From: CAYZGU01 sp964478165
GTDB taxonomy: Bacteria > Poribacteria > WGA-4E > JAJDTR01
DNA length: 64,000 bases
Direction: 5' to 3'
NCBI GenBank assembly: GCA_964478165.1
Contig: CAYZGU010000016.1
Location: 62,001-126,000 of the forward strand
A program made the translations under genes and the position numbers. The notes below the pieces were generated by a model. The model ran no database searches. It worked only from the letters and a program-made list of their open reading frames with translations, and was not told the origin of the DNA. Positions 17,687 through 26,825 of the stretch are shown here, in pieces (the first letter of the stretch is position 1; every line of letters starts with the position of its first letter).

Positions 17687-18580
17687 ATGCCAAATCTAGC
17701 AGTCTTTCCTAAGGCTTACCTCGATTCCCTGTGCAAGGACGGAACCATGTCGTTAAACGACTGGATTAGTCTGGCCGCCACTTTAAAGGTTCCGGGACTT
17801 GAATTCTACTCCGACTGTCTCGATTTAAGAAATCCCCTGAAGTGGGAAGAGTACCGACGTCGTACCGCAGATTATGGGATGTCAATTCCTATGCTCTGTT
17901 GCTCACCCGACTTCACTCATCCATCCAGCGCCTATAGGACCAAACAAATTGAAAAGGAGAAATATTGGATTGACATGGCAGCTACCTTGGGTGGATCGTA
18001 TTGCCGAGTCCTCTCCGGCCAACGTCGTCCAGAAATCTCCAAAGAAGACGGGATTCGTTACAGCGTCGATGCGATTATTGCTTGTCACGACTATGCTCGA
18101 AATGCTGGAATCACATTAATCCTTGAGAATCACTATAAAGACAACTACTGGGAATTTCCCGAATTTGCGCAGCGAATGGATGTGTTTTGCGAACTGGTTG
18201 ATCAGATTCGACCAGATGAATACCCAAATTTCGGAATAAACTACGATCCGAGCAACACTCTTCTAGCCGGCGAGGACGCCCTTGAATTGTTGCGGCGAAT
18301 TAAGCACCGCGTTGTTACAATGCATGCATCGGATCGGTACCTCAAATACGGTACCATTGATGAGCTTAGGCAGCAGGGGGCGCACGAAGGTTATGCTGAC
18401 CAACTTGCCCATGGTGAAATCGGGCAGGGCGTGAACGACTACGATGCGATATTTTCAGAACTGGAAGGCGCGGGATTCGATGGGTGGATTAGCGTTGAGG
18501 ATGGTGTCGATAGCTTTGATCAATTAGAAAGATCTGTGGCATTTTTAAGGCGAAAAATTGACGAACACTGGAAAACCTGA
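17687..18580 (+). CDS. Sugar phosphate isomerase/epimerase (AP-endonuclease-2-like TIM barrel)
   Basis: 297 aa. The family interconverts keto- and aldo-sugars or epimers using a divalent metal in a TIM barrel. Markers are 'LKVPGLEFYSDCLDLR', 'ITLILENHYKDNYWEF' (metal-binding Glu), 'NFGINYDPSNTLLAGED' (Asp), 'HRVVTMHASDRYLKYG' (His) and 'GFDGWISVEDGVD' (Glu). It lies 103 nt downstream of the dehydrogenase, so both may serve one catabolic route. No ribosome site is obvious before the ATG. Exact substrate not assignable. Confidence 0.85.
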   Translation: MPNLAVFPKAYLDSLCKDGTMSLNDWISLAATLKVPGLEFYSDCLDLRNPLKWEEYRRRTADYGMSIPMLCCSPDFTHPSSAYRTKQIEKEKYWIDMAATLGGSYCRVLSGQRRPEISKEDGIRYSVDAIIACHDYARNAGITLILENHYKDNYWEFPEFAQRMDVFCELVDQIRPDEYPNFGINYDPSNTLLAGEDALELLRRIKHRVVTMHASDRYLKYGTIDELRQQGAHEGYADQLAHGEIGQGVNDYDAIFSELEGAGFDGWISVEDGVDSFDQLERSVAFLRRKIDEHWKT

Positions 18581-18600
18581 GCTCACTTTTCGTTTTTTTT
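18571..18600 (+). terminator. Possible terminator after the sugar isomerase
   Basis: GAAAA (18571-18575) pairs with TTTTC (18587-18591) around the palindrome TGAGCTCA, which contains the TGA stop. A run of eight T follows at 18593-18600. The stem is weak, but the T-run is the clearest of any protein gene here. Confidence 0.4.
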
Positions 18601-18839
18601 CTTTTGAAATGTTAATGCCTCGTGTTGAGCGGGGTCAATTGATTACTCAGGAGGTCGACAACTTGCCTTGTACCCATCACGGTTGACACGTGGATGGGGT
18701 CATGAGTGATTAGCAATTAATAAACCCCATACTCCTTCGCTTTGAAGATACAGAATGACGAGACCCATCTTGTATGTCCAGATCGAAGGAGTAGTACTAT
18801 GTTTCTTCGAGACGGACATCTAGGAAGGCAGAACTAACT

Positions 18840-19601
18840 ATGAATCTTAACGGTAAAGTAGCAGTCGTCACAGGTTCGAGCCGTGGTATCGGGCGGGCTA
18901 TCGCGTGCAACCTAGCTGAGGAAGGGTGTGTTGTGGTTGTCAACGGAGCCTCAGCCTCGGCGCATCTTGATGCATCATATCAAGATGTGAAAGAACACAG
19001 TCCTGACTCTATCAGAGTAGTCGCGAATCTCTCCGAACAGGGTTCAATCGACGGGCTGTTCGACAGAACACGGGATGAGCTGGGTCGTGTCGACATTCTT
19101 GTTAACAACGCCGCAACGCAGACACCTTGTCCATTTCTTGAAGTAGCCGCATCGGACTGGGACTTAATCATGGACGTGAATTTGAAAGCACCGTTTCTAT
19201 GTAGCCAACGCGCTGCTCGCATGATGCGGGTGCAAGGCAGTGGAAAGATTATCAACATTGCTTCAGTACATGCGCACGCCCCAAAGCGCAATTTCGCACC
19301 GTATAGTTGCTCCAAATCCGGTCTGGAAATGCTCACTAAATGTATGGCCCTGGAGTTGGCGGAATATAATATTCAAGTGATGGCTATCATAGCTGGAGCA
19401 ATTGCCACTGACATGACCCCGGCCGACAGATCGCAGACTCTTCTGGCCTCGATTCCAGCAGGGAGGATTGGCGAAGCCACCGAAATCGCTAATTTGGTTG
19501 GATTCCTATCGTCGGATAAGAGTGATTATCTGACAGGCGGGAGTATCGTTGCTGACGGCGGGCTTACGTTGGGATTCTGCGCAACCCGATCGGATTTATA
19601 A
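18840..19601 (+). CDS. SDR family oxidoreductase
   Basis: 253 aa, classical short-chain dehydrogenase/reductase. The Rossmann glycine motif is 'VVTGSSRGIGRAIA' near the N-terminus, followed by 'DILVNNAATQ'. The catalytic set is Ser in 'IINIASVHA' and Tyr-x-x-x-Lys in 'FAPYSCSKSGLEML'. The C-terminal 'YLTGGSIVADGGLTLG' is typical of FabG/glucose dehydrogenase-like members. It reduces or oxidises a hydroxyl/keto substrate with NAD(P) in the cytoplasm. It stands alone between sugar-related genes and the 19944 dehydrogenase; the substrate is unknown. Confidence 0.88.
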   Translation: MNLNGKVAVVTGSSRGIGRAIACNLAEEGCVVVVNGASASAHLDASYQDVKEHSPDSIRVVANLSEQGSIDGLFDRTRDELGRVDILVNNAATQTPCPFLEVAASDWDLIMDVNLKAPFLCSQRAARMMRVQGSGKIINIASVHAHAPKRNFAPYSCSKSGLEMLTKCMALELAEYNIQVMAIIAGAIATDMTPADRSQTLLASIPAGRIGEATEIANLVGFLSSDKSDYLTGGSIVADGGLTLGFCATRSDL

Positions 19602-19943
19602 TTAGACTGGCGAACCAGGTTCTACAAGTTCCAGAACCTCTTGCGCGGACCGAATGCATTCGTTCATAATGCGTTCTCCATGTTCCAGATAAGATCACAA
19701 GTGTGCCTGGAGATTTGCTTCTCCACAGAGTTCTACTATGGCGTCGTCAGACTATGAACACATGGTTATTCGGATAGTCCGGAACACAAACCCTGTAATA
19801 CTGGCACCAGCACTCCTTTGATTTTTTCATCCCTCTTCCAATTACGCAGGCATTTACAATCGAATTAGCGTTTCGTGACTCGGTTCGGATGACCTATACA
19901 CAGCCAATCTTCAGGACGGCAACATAATCCACTAAGTGGTTAG
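19602..19943. other. Intergenic region with coding-like minus-strand fragments
   Basis: On the minus strand, short frames such as 'AIVELCGEANLQAHL' and 'NECIRSAQEVLELVEPGSPV' look protein-like but are separated by stops. I take this as the 3' end of a decayed gene of unknown family. Confidence 0.3.
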
Positions 19944-21053
19944 TTACTGGCCATACATTATTACGCCACGAATATTCAACCCATCTTGCATATCCGCAAA
20001 GGCCTCGTTAATCTGGTCCAGCCTGTATGTTTTCGTAATGAGTTCATCCAGTTTCAATTTACCGGCCCGGTAGTATTCCAATAAACGCGGCATGTCGACG
20101 CGCATACGGCTCGAACCATACATTGAGCCCACAATCCGTCGTTCGCCGTAAGGAAATTGGGCCGCAGGAAGAGAGACCTGTGCATCACCCTGTGCAATAC
20201 CGACGACGATGGCAGTACCAGCCCTACGCAGCATTTGAAAAGCTTGGGCAATTGTCACGGGGTTACCGATAATCTCGAAAGCATAATCCACACCTTCTCC
20301 CTGCGTAAGTTGCATTACCTTCTCAACGGCGTCTTCCTTGGAACCGTTCACCACATGAGTAGCTCCAAAGGTTCGCGCAAAATCAAGTTTTCGAGCCACG
20401 CGATCGATTACAATAATTTTTCCTGCGCCCACAAGCGCGGACCCTTGTACAACATTGATGCCCACACCTCCGGCGCCAATGACCGCAACACTGCTACCGG
20501 CTTCAACTTTTGCCGTGTTTACAACAGCGCCCACACCCGTGGTCACCCCACATCCGATAAGGGCAGCCTTGTCTAGCGGAGTATCTTTAGGAACGGGAAT
20601 TACGGCATTCGCGGAACAGACGGTGTACTCAGACATAGTTCCAGTGCGGGTGAACTGATAAAACGTCTGTCCATTCTTGTGGAAACGACTGGTCCCGTCA
20701 AATAGCACTCCCTTTGGTGTGGTTTCCCAGTGTGTTGCGCACAGGTTTGGCTTTCCGATTGTGCAGTACGCGCAATGCCCGCAGGGCGTTACAAACGTCA
20801 ACATTACAGAATCTCCGGGCTTTACTGATGTTACTCCTGGACCAACTTGCTGAATGGTGCCAGCTCCCTCATGGCCTAATATTACTGGGAGGCCCATAGG
20901 AATCGTTCCGTCGATTACGGATAAATCACTATGGCACACACCGCTTGCCCCCATCTTGACAAGGACTTCTCCGGACTTTGGCGGGTCTAGTTCAATCTCT
21001 TCAACGACGACGGGCTCATTCACTTTGTAAACAACTGCGGCTCTCGTTTTCAT
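19944..21053 (-). CDS. Zinc-dependent alcohol dehydrogenase (class III/NDMA-dependent type)
   Basis: 369 aa, normal for class III-like MDR enzymes that oxidise alcohols, formaldehyde-thiol adducts or related substrates. Catalytic zinc: 'GASGVCHSDLSV' and 'ILGHEGAGTI'. Structural zinc: Cys-x2-Cys-x2-Cys in 'TPCGHCAYCTIGKPNLC'. NAD loop: 'AVIGAGGVGINVVQ', then 'IIVIDR'. C-terminal 'LDELITKTYRLDQINEAF' is characteristic of the class. An AAAGGGGA ribosome site lies before the ATG. It is the most upstream member of nothing obvious: its neighbours face other ways, so context does not narrow the substrate. Confidence 0.9.
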   Translation of the reverse strand: MKTRAAVVYKVNEPVVVEEIELDPPKSGEVLVKMGASGVCHSDLSVIDGTIPMGLPVILGHEGAGTIQQVGPGVTSVKPGDSVMLTFVTPCGHCAYCTIGKPNLCATHWETTPKGVLFDGTSRFHKNGQTFYQFTRTGTMSEYTVCSANAVIPVPKDTPLDKAALIGCGVTTGVGAVVNTAKVEAGSSVAVIGAGGVGINVVQGSALVGAGKIIVIDRVARKLDFARTFGATHVVNGSKEDAVEKVMQLTQGEGVDYAFEIIGNPVTIAQAFQMLRRAGTAIVVGIAQGDAQVSLPAAQFPYGERRIVGSMYGSSRMRVDMPRLLEYYRAGKLKLDELITKTYRLDQINEAFADMQDGLNIRGVIMYGQ

Positions 21054-21689
21054 CTGTTCCCCTTTAATAAGTCGGATGAGGGTCCCACTGGAATGTTACT
21101 TCTTACCTAACAGGGCCAACGTAGTTTGGACTAGCACTCTCTAGGCCAAACACATATGAACATTCTGTAATTCATCTGTTGTTCCGAATAGTATTTAACT
21201 AATTGGTAATTTTATAAGTTGCGCCCGACTGAGAATACAAGTGTAATATTGTGACGAGGTGGATCCTGGGGCCTAAGTTGCGCACCATTGAGTGAATATT
21301 AGGTTTTTTGTCGACATAGTAATTGAATCAATCCAGTCAAATCATGCGTTGCCATCAGACACCCACAAACTTAGCGCTCCCGAACCGCACATTGTGACAG
21401 GCGACAGAGAAGTCATTCTAGTTACCTTTGTACTGAACTTCAGCCTAACCCGATTCGAACTTAATCGACTTATTCTAGGTAAGGCTCGAGCCCAGTAAGC
21501 CGTTGTTCTAGAAGACTATAGGGCGAGGCATCGCACAGTAGAGGATTATTTGCACCATCCAGAAGGCAATGCTGCAAGCTCTTTGACGCATGCGCAAACC
21601 CCGAAAGTCTGTTGTCCGAATAAAGCCAGCGTCGATGGCTGCGCTCACATCAGGAAAACGGCGAACATGGCCCTCGATGGTCGTAATTC
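21054..21689. other. Intergenic region with an unexplained open frame
   Basis: The minus strand keeps a stop-free stretch at about 21463-21640 reading 'WLYSDNRLSGFAHASKSL', 'CLLDGANNPLLCDASPYSLL' and ending '...RLTGLEPYLE'. It has no start and a stop just upstream. It resembles the tail of a decayed gene, family not recognised. Confidence 0.3.
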
Positions 21690-22931
21690 TTAACGCAGAA
21701 CCGTTGGATGCCGCCATAATCGCGGCATCAGGAATCCAATCAAACTGAGAGATAGAATTCCAAGTAGCGAATGCACTTCCAGCGCAAACGTAACACTTCT
21801 CTTTTCGGCAAGAATGCCAATCATCATGGCACCCAAGGGACCGGCCCCAATGGCAAGGCTAATGACCCCCAATGCACGACCACGCATGGCCTGGTCGGTT
21901 CGGAGTAGCACAAGCGTCGACTGCATTGTCGCGAAGCCCGATGTTGCGAAACCCAAGAAGAACAGGATCACTAAAGTGACTAAGTATCCTTGACACATTG
22001 AGAAACAAAATAGCATGATTAGGGCGAGCATCGAACCCACGGTATAGAACCGTCCATGGTATCGTATAGCCCCCATCGATGCGATGGAAATCGCTCCGAA
22101 AAGAGCGCCAAATCCTTCAATGGCTAGCAGGGTGCCCATTCGTCCAGGTCCTATTTGCAACACGTCTCGTGCAATGACCGGAAGAAGTTCCACATGCGGG
22201 AACAACAGCAAATTCATCAGGATGGTGACGAACACCGTGGCCAGAAGCACTTTGTCGCTGGTCACATGCCGCATTGCAGCTAGCAGGTTTCCCGGCGTTT
22301 GATCCTTTTCCTCTGCCGAGCGCGAGGCGCCGGGAATCCTTGCCACCACAATGAGAGCTAGTCCAACGATATAGACGATGCTAACTACTGCGTATCCACC
22401 GAGCACGTCAGTCATAGTAATCAGCGCACCGGCAAGGCCCGGTCCAATCATTCGACTCGCCTGCATTCCCACTGAGTCCATGGCAATAGCATTTGTTAAT
22501 TTAGGCCCGCCCACCAGGTCATGTACAAGGGATCGTCGTGATGGCATATCTAGCGCCCATCCGATGCCAGTGACACCAATCGCGAGATAGGCGTGCCAGA
22601 AGCAGACTACGTCAGCTATAAGCATGGAGACCATGAAGACGGACGCACCACAACTCATCGTCTGGGTGACGATGAGAAGTTGTTGCTTGTTCACTCGGTC
22701 AGCTAGAACTCCGCCAACCAGGCCGAAGCACAACAACGGCAGCATTCCAAATGCTCCAAGCAACGCCACGCGAAATGCCGAGTTGGTCAGTTCTAGAACG
22801 AGCCAACCAAGTAGGGTTACCTGCATCCAGCGTGCGATGTAAGCGAGAAAGTTGGCGGGCCAAAGCAAACGGTAACCGGGGTTTCGGAACACTTCAAATG
22901 CACGAAAAAAGGGAACTCTCAGGACACTCAT
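21690..22931 (-). CDS. MFS transporter (MFS_3/EntS-like)
   Basis: 413 aa from the ATG at 22929-22931, chosen because 'VFRNPGYRLLWPANFLAYIARWMQ' is the usual N-terminus of this family; longer in-frame starts exist up to 23132. About twelve hydrophobic helices alternate with short loops. The loop 2-3 motif appears as 'GLVGGVLADRVNKQQLLI', and 'DMPSRRSLVHDLVGG' is typical of enterobactin-exporter-like proteins. It is an inner-membrane proton-driven efflux permease for a small molecule, identity unknown. No partner gene is adjacent. Confidence 0.85.
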   Translation of the reverse strand: MSVLRVPFFRAFEVFRNPGYRLLWPANFLAYIARWMQVTLLGWLVLELTNSAFRVALLGAFGMLPLLCFGLVGGVLADRVNKQQLLIVTQTMSCGASVFMVSMLIADVVCFWHAYLAIGVTGIGWALDMPSRRSLVHDLVGGPKLTNAIAMDSVGMQASRMIGPGLAGALITMTDVLGGYAVVSIVYIVGLALIVVARIPGASRSAEEKDQTPGNLLAAMRHVTSDKVLLATVFVTILMNLLLFPHVELLPVIARDVLQIGPGRMGTLLAIEGFGALFGAISIASMGAIRYHGRFYTVGSMLALIMLFCFSMCQGYLVTLVILFFLGFATSGFATMQSTLVLLRTDQAMRGRALGVISLAIGAGPLGAMMIGILAEKRSVTFALEVHSLLGILSLSLIGFLMPRLWRHPTVLR

Positions 22932-23320
22932 GCGCCAGACACGAACCGCACACGTAGTATATACGTAGGGCCTAAAGTATTTGACGCACGCCTGATTACA
23001 GTCCATTGCCTTCGCAATATATAGGGATGGGACGACTTTGTTCCGACCCCTTCCAAGCACTGACTGCCGAGAGATTCTTGCATTAGATTGGACGAATAAT
23101 TCATTCTGAATTAACTCACACGAAAGGAACAATGACGAATCTCGAGAAATCGAAAAGCAACCTGGTATGTGCTCGACGACAGTTGCCAGTTATCGGAAGG
23201 GTGACACCGGCCAACAGGCGATGAACTGTGCACTAAAATGCCTCGTCCTCCCGACGAGGTATTTTGGCCTGAAGAAGATGTCTTCCGGAGCGTTCACAGG
23301 GCTTAACATCTGGCAAATGG
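22932..23320. other. Intergenic region
   Basis: No feature recognised, apart from possible alternative N-terminal extension codons of the MFS gene (in-frame up to 23132). Confidence 0.3.
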
Positions 23321-24190
23321 TCATGGCATCACGCGCTTGCTGTAAATTCGGCCGATTCTTGCCACATCCTCGTTCGCACCAGACATGACCCTAGCTCCTG
23401 AAGATATCTGCTCCGCAATGTTTTCTTTAGAAACATGGGCTAAGAACGCTATATCATTCTCCTTACAGGCGAGATTCACGCGTTGTTTTGCGTTCATGAG
23501 CCGTCGCGCCTCTTTCGGGTCATCCCTTCGAATCCCCATAGACATCGACATATCTCCAGGCCCCATTTCCGCAAACCCGATTCCAGGAACGCGCAGAATC
23601 TCTTCGCATCGCTCCAACCCAGCTACGGATTCAATTTTTAACCCCAGCAAAAGTTCTCCGTTAGGGTTAATCGGCCAAGGATCTGCTGAATTGATATATC
23701 CCTGCGAATCGGTTCCCCATACTACTGAAGCTGAACCTTCAGAACCGACTCCTCTAGTTCCCCTGCCTAAACCTTCTCCAACACCGTATGTATGTGTTGG
23801 GTATCTGCAACTCTCGACAAACGCTCTAACGGCATCTGGACATTCTGCCTGACATAGTAGTATCCCGTGTACACCTCGTGCCAAAATCTGTCTAATCTGC
23901 CAAGCGTTGAACCGAATTACTTGTTCATTCACCCCCTCCGATGGCAATTCAACGATAACGGACGGAGTGCGGTGTCCTGACTTCGTAGGCCCACCCGCGA
24001 TTAGGCCCTTGATATAATTGTCAAGACCTGTCATGTCGAAACATCCGTGTTCCATACCTATGTTTATGTAGTCTGCCCATGACTGCGCATCCTGCGTGCC
24101 CTGGTCAAATGTCAAGACATGTCCGCAATGCGCTCCGACATAATAGATGGGTTGATTCTGTTTCAAAAGCTCAACAGCCTTGTTTATCAT
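23321..24190 (-). CDS. HpcH/HpaI aldolase/citrate lyase family protein
   Basis: 289 aa. The family cleaves 2-keto-3-deoxy or related hydroxy-ketoacids to pyruvate and an aldehyde with a divalent metal in a TIM barrel. Signs: 'GMEHGCFDMTGLDNYIKG', 'ILARGVHGILLCQAE', 'LLLGLKIESVAGLERCEEIL' (Glu metal ligand), 'GIGFAEMGPGDMSMSMG' (Asp ligand) and 'GARVMSGANEDVARIGRIY'. AGGAG precedes the ATG. The sequence is longer in its middle than minimal HpaI, as in the uncharacterised environmental branch of the family. Neighbours on the same strand (gamma-glutamyltransferase, oxidoreductase) do not define a pathway. Confidence 0.8.
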   Translation of the reverse strand: MINKAVELLKQNQPIYYVGAHCGHVLTFDQGTQDAQSWADYINIGMEHGCFDMTGLDNYIKGLIAGGPTKSGHRTPSVIVELPSEGVNEQVIRFNAWQIRQILARGVHGILLCQAECPDAVRAFVESCRYPTHTYGVGEGLGRGTRGVGSEGSASVVWGTDSQGYINSADPWPINPNGELLLGLKIESVAGLERCEEILRVPGIGFAEMGPGDMSMSMGIRRDDPKEARRLMNAKQRVNLACKENDIAFLAHVSKENIAEQISSGARVMSGANEDVARIGRIYSKRVMP

Positions 24191-25043
24191 TGCTATGCTT
24201 TCTCCTAAATCAGGGCTCCGTGTCGCAGAACGTTAAAAGAATCTAACCAACACTCCTACGCTCCTCTTTCAATTAGTTTGAGCCCTTGTAGCAAAGTATC
24301 CATCCGGTCGAGAGGTTAGCTGAGGAATGCAGCTACAATCATTTGGATTGTAACATAAGTAGGTATAGATTTAAATCATAAAGTGGGAGAATGAGATATT
24401 TGCTATAGGCAACGAATAGCGCGCACGTGTGAACCAAATTAGGGCTCTTTCTTCTACGACAGCATATATATGAATCTGGGTGAAACAGTATGTTAGGCAG
24501 AAGAACCTCCCAATAGGCTTCGAGTAGAAATCAGGAGCGACAGTTCGGCACCTTATCTATTTCACCCGTGTGTTGCGTTCGGCTATCCAAACAATTGTGG
24601 AGCGTTGGGAGTTGGAATCTATACTGCGCATATCTTAGTTTGCGAACGCGTGCCCGGGTTACACGTCGGTCGAAGACCCCGGACTGCGCTATGGCACAGA
24701 AGCATTCTAGAAGCCATACCTACTGTCCTTTTCGAATGCCGCCCCATTATCAGCATGACTCTCGGAGTTGGCAACGTGAACCTCCAGCACTTGCACCTCA
24801 TAGAAGCTGTTCGCGACGGGCACAATTTATGTCCAAGCCATTTGGCCAAGACGATCAACGATCGACATGTGGGAAGGATAGAGTGAGGGCTGACACAAAC
24901 TCGCATCGGTGGCCATTTTGGAGTCGCGCACGTTCCTAAGTTCTGTAGCCTTCTTATTGCTATGACGGTTGCTCGGCAGGTCGGTTAACGCTGCGATTAA
25001 TCCAACTAATCTCGGATTGGGCACTATGGCGTCACGAGCCCAA
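24191..25043. other. Intergenic region containing decayed sequence
   Basis: About 850 bp with no intact gene. Minus-strand frames around 24600-24880 carry the DUF1080-like remnant listed separately; the remainder shows nothing I recognise. Confidence 0.35.
24600..24880 (-). pseudogene. Possible DUF1080 (3-keto-disaccharide hydrolase-like) remnant
   Basis: One minus-strand frame, interrupted by several stops, reads 'FYEVQVLEVHVANSESHADN', then 'NASVP', 'SPGSSTDV' and 'PGHAFAN'. The 'YEVQVLD...ADNGAA...VNAS..PGEWQTYD' pattern of DUF1080 jelly-roll proteins is similar. Too eroded for certainty. Confidence 0.3.
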
Positions 25044-26642
25044 TTACGCCCAAGACACGCCGCCTTCTCCCCGCGGATCTGTGGCACCTATCTGATGAGC
25101 CGGGTCTTCTGAAAGCACAATACACTGGCCCGACCCTCCAATGCTCGTAACGATTTCCACATCATGCCCTAGCCTTTCCAATTCGCCACCGATTGCCTCT
25201 TCCGTGCGTTCTTCAAGCTGGATCGGTTCAGCGCCTTCACTATGAATGCGAGGCGCATTCAGTGCCTGTTGGGGGGTCATCGACAAATCCATGAGATTCA
25301 TAGAGATGGTGAGCTGATTATTCGGAATCGTTCGGCCACCGGGAATACCATAACTTGCAAATGGTTTTTCTTGCTGCAACAAAACAATCGGTGCCATGTT
25401 ATGTATGGGTTGCTTTCCAGGAGCAATGGAATTTGGAAGTCCGGGCCGCGGGTCGAAACGACCCACTCCATGCCCGAGTAACAAACCCGTACCCGGAACT
25501 GTGAGCATCGATCCAAAGGCACCACCGTGGGTCTGAGTAAGTGCTACCAGGTTGCCGCGGACGTCTGCGGTAGAGATGTGACTAGTGCAGCTCAGTGGTT
25601 CGTAAGCTATAATCTTCCCGGGCTGAGGCGTTGGCAACGCTTGCTTCAGACGCGCACTGAGTTTCGAGATACGTCCGTCGCCGAGCTCTCTCGAAGAATC
25701 GATATTCACGAATCTCGAATCTCCAAATCGACTTAATCGCTCTACCCATCCGATTTTCATTACTTCTGCAAGAACGTGAAATCGAGCAGAGGGGCTCAGG
25801 CCTACGATGTCATGTTCCTCGATTACCCGAAGCATTTGTAACACCGTCAGTCCGCCGGCCCCCAACGGCGGAGTATGAATCGTATACCCACGATAGGCAA
25901 TCTGATCAGGAACGACTAGACGAGCACTATAGTTCTGCAAATCTTCGAGCGTGAGCAAACCACCGTTTGATTGCACGCATTCGACAATCTTGCGCGCGAT
26001 TTCGCCCTCGTAGAAAGCTGGAGCGCCACCCTCCGCGACCTCTTCAAGTGTTCGGGAGAGGTCGTGTTGTATTATTCGTTCATCCGATCTGGGTAACCGT
26101 CCTCCTTTGAGCAGGGCCCTTCCTGTTTCTGGGAATCTCTTCTTCCAATACTTCATATACATTGCAATCCGCTCTCGCGTGACGGCGTTTGCAACAAATC
26201 CGTGACGCGCGGAGTGAACAGCCGGTTCCAAAACCTCAGCCAACGGCATCGTTCCAAATGTTTCAAGAGCAAGGCACAATCCCGATACAACACCAGGTAC
26301 TCCTACCGAGAGGCCACCATGAATGTGAGTTTGACCGGTCACGCGATATCCAGCCGGGGAGTCGGTATTCTCCAAAACAAACATATCAGCCGATGCGGCA
26401 GCTGGGGCCGTTGTATTAAAGTCAATTGCAACCACTTTTCGCGAGGCCGCAATGTAAACAACAAGGCATCCACCGTAGCCACCTACACCGTTATGACTGG
26501 GTTCCACAACCGCCTCGGTAAAGGCGGCGCCAACGGCCGCATCAATGGCGTTTCCTCCCTGCTTAAGAATTGCGACTCCCGCTTTAGCACTGCTTGAATG
26601 TGGACCCGCTACTGTTCCGTAGTTACATCGTTGAGTATGTAT
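25044..26642 (-). CDS. ggt: Gamma-glutamyltransferase, probably starting at an ATA codon
   Basis: 532 aa if translation starts at ATA (26640-26642), which follows GGAGG by five bases. The first ordinary start, GTG at 26507, would delete the conserved 'GTVAGPHSSSAKAG' and 'GGNAIDAAVGAAF' region. The enzyme is an N-terminal nucleophile hydrolase that cleaves and transfers gamma-glutamyl groups of glutathione-like peptides. Autoprocessing Thr is in 'SCTSHISTADVRGNLV'; the C-terminal subunit keeps 'PGTGLLLGHG', 'GIPGGRTIPNNQL' and 'IGATDPRGEGGVSWA'. No signal peptide, unlike periplasmic E. coli Ggt. It may be intact with a rare start, or may carry a start-codon mutation. Confidence 0.85.
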   Translation of the reverse strand: MHTQRCNYGTVAGPHSSSAKAGVAILKQGGNAIDAAVGAAFTEAVVEPSHNGVGGYGGCLVVYIAASRKVVAIDFNTTAPAAASADMFVLENTDSPAGYRVTGQTHIHGGLSVGVPGVVSGLCLALETFGTMPLAEVLEPAVHSARHGFVANAVTRERIAMYMKYWKKRFPETGRALLKGGRLPRSDERIIQHDLSRTLEEVAEGGAPAFYEGEIARKIVECVQSNGGLLTLEDLQNYSARLVVPDQIAYRGYTIHTPPLGAGGLTVLQMLRVIEEHDIVGLSPSARFHVLAEVMKIGWVERLSRFGDSRFVNIDSSRELGDGRISKLSARLKQALPTPQPGKIIAYEPLSCTSHISTADVRGNLVALTQTHGGAFGSMLTVPGTGLLLGHGVGRFDPRPGLPNSIAPGKQPIHNMAPIVLLQQEKPFASYGIPGGRTIPNNQLTISMNLMDLSMTPQQALNAPRIHSEGAEPIQLEERTEEAIGGELERLGHDVEIVTSIGGSGQCIVLSEDPAHQIGATDPRGEGGVSWA

Positions 26643-26654
26643 TTTAACCTCCAG
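26640..26654 (-). promoter_or_regulatory. Ribosome binding site with ATA start codon
   Basis: Reading the minus strand: CTGGAGG, five bases, ATA. The position fits the expected Met of gamma-glutamyltransferase. There is no in-frame ATG, GTG or TTG until 45 codons later, and an in-frame TAA lies just upstream, so the gene cannot start further out. Confidence 0.55.
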
Positions 26655-26825
26655 GTTAAATTATGGACTTCTTACTGTTGAAAAGGACGATAAACGCCAA
26701 CGCATCTATGTAAGCGCGTGGGGACGATGAAATACGTCCTTCGCTTGACAGTTAGAACGTCTTTAACATTATAGGGACGTTCTCCATAATGGATTACTGT
26801 GAGATAAAGCGCCGGGTGCGGCAGA

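Noticed and set aside
21508..21717. 69-codon minus-strand frame starting inside the MFS gene end
   Set aside because: It begins within the transporter coding sequence and its composition is not protein-like; a better frame in the same place is reported instead.
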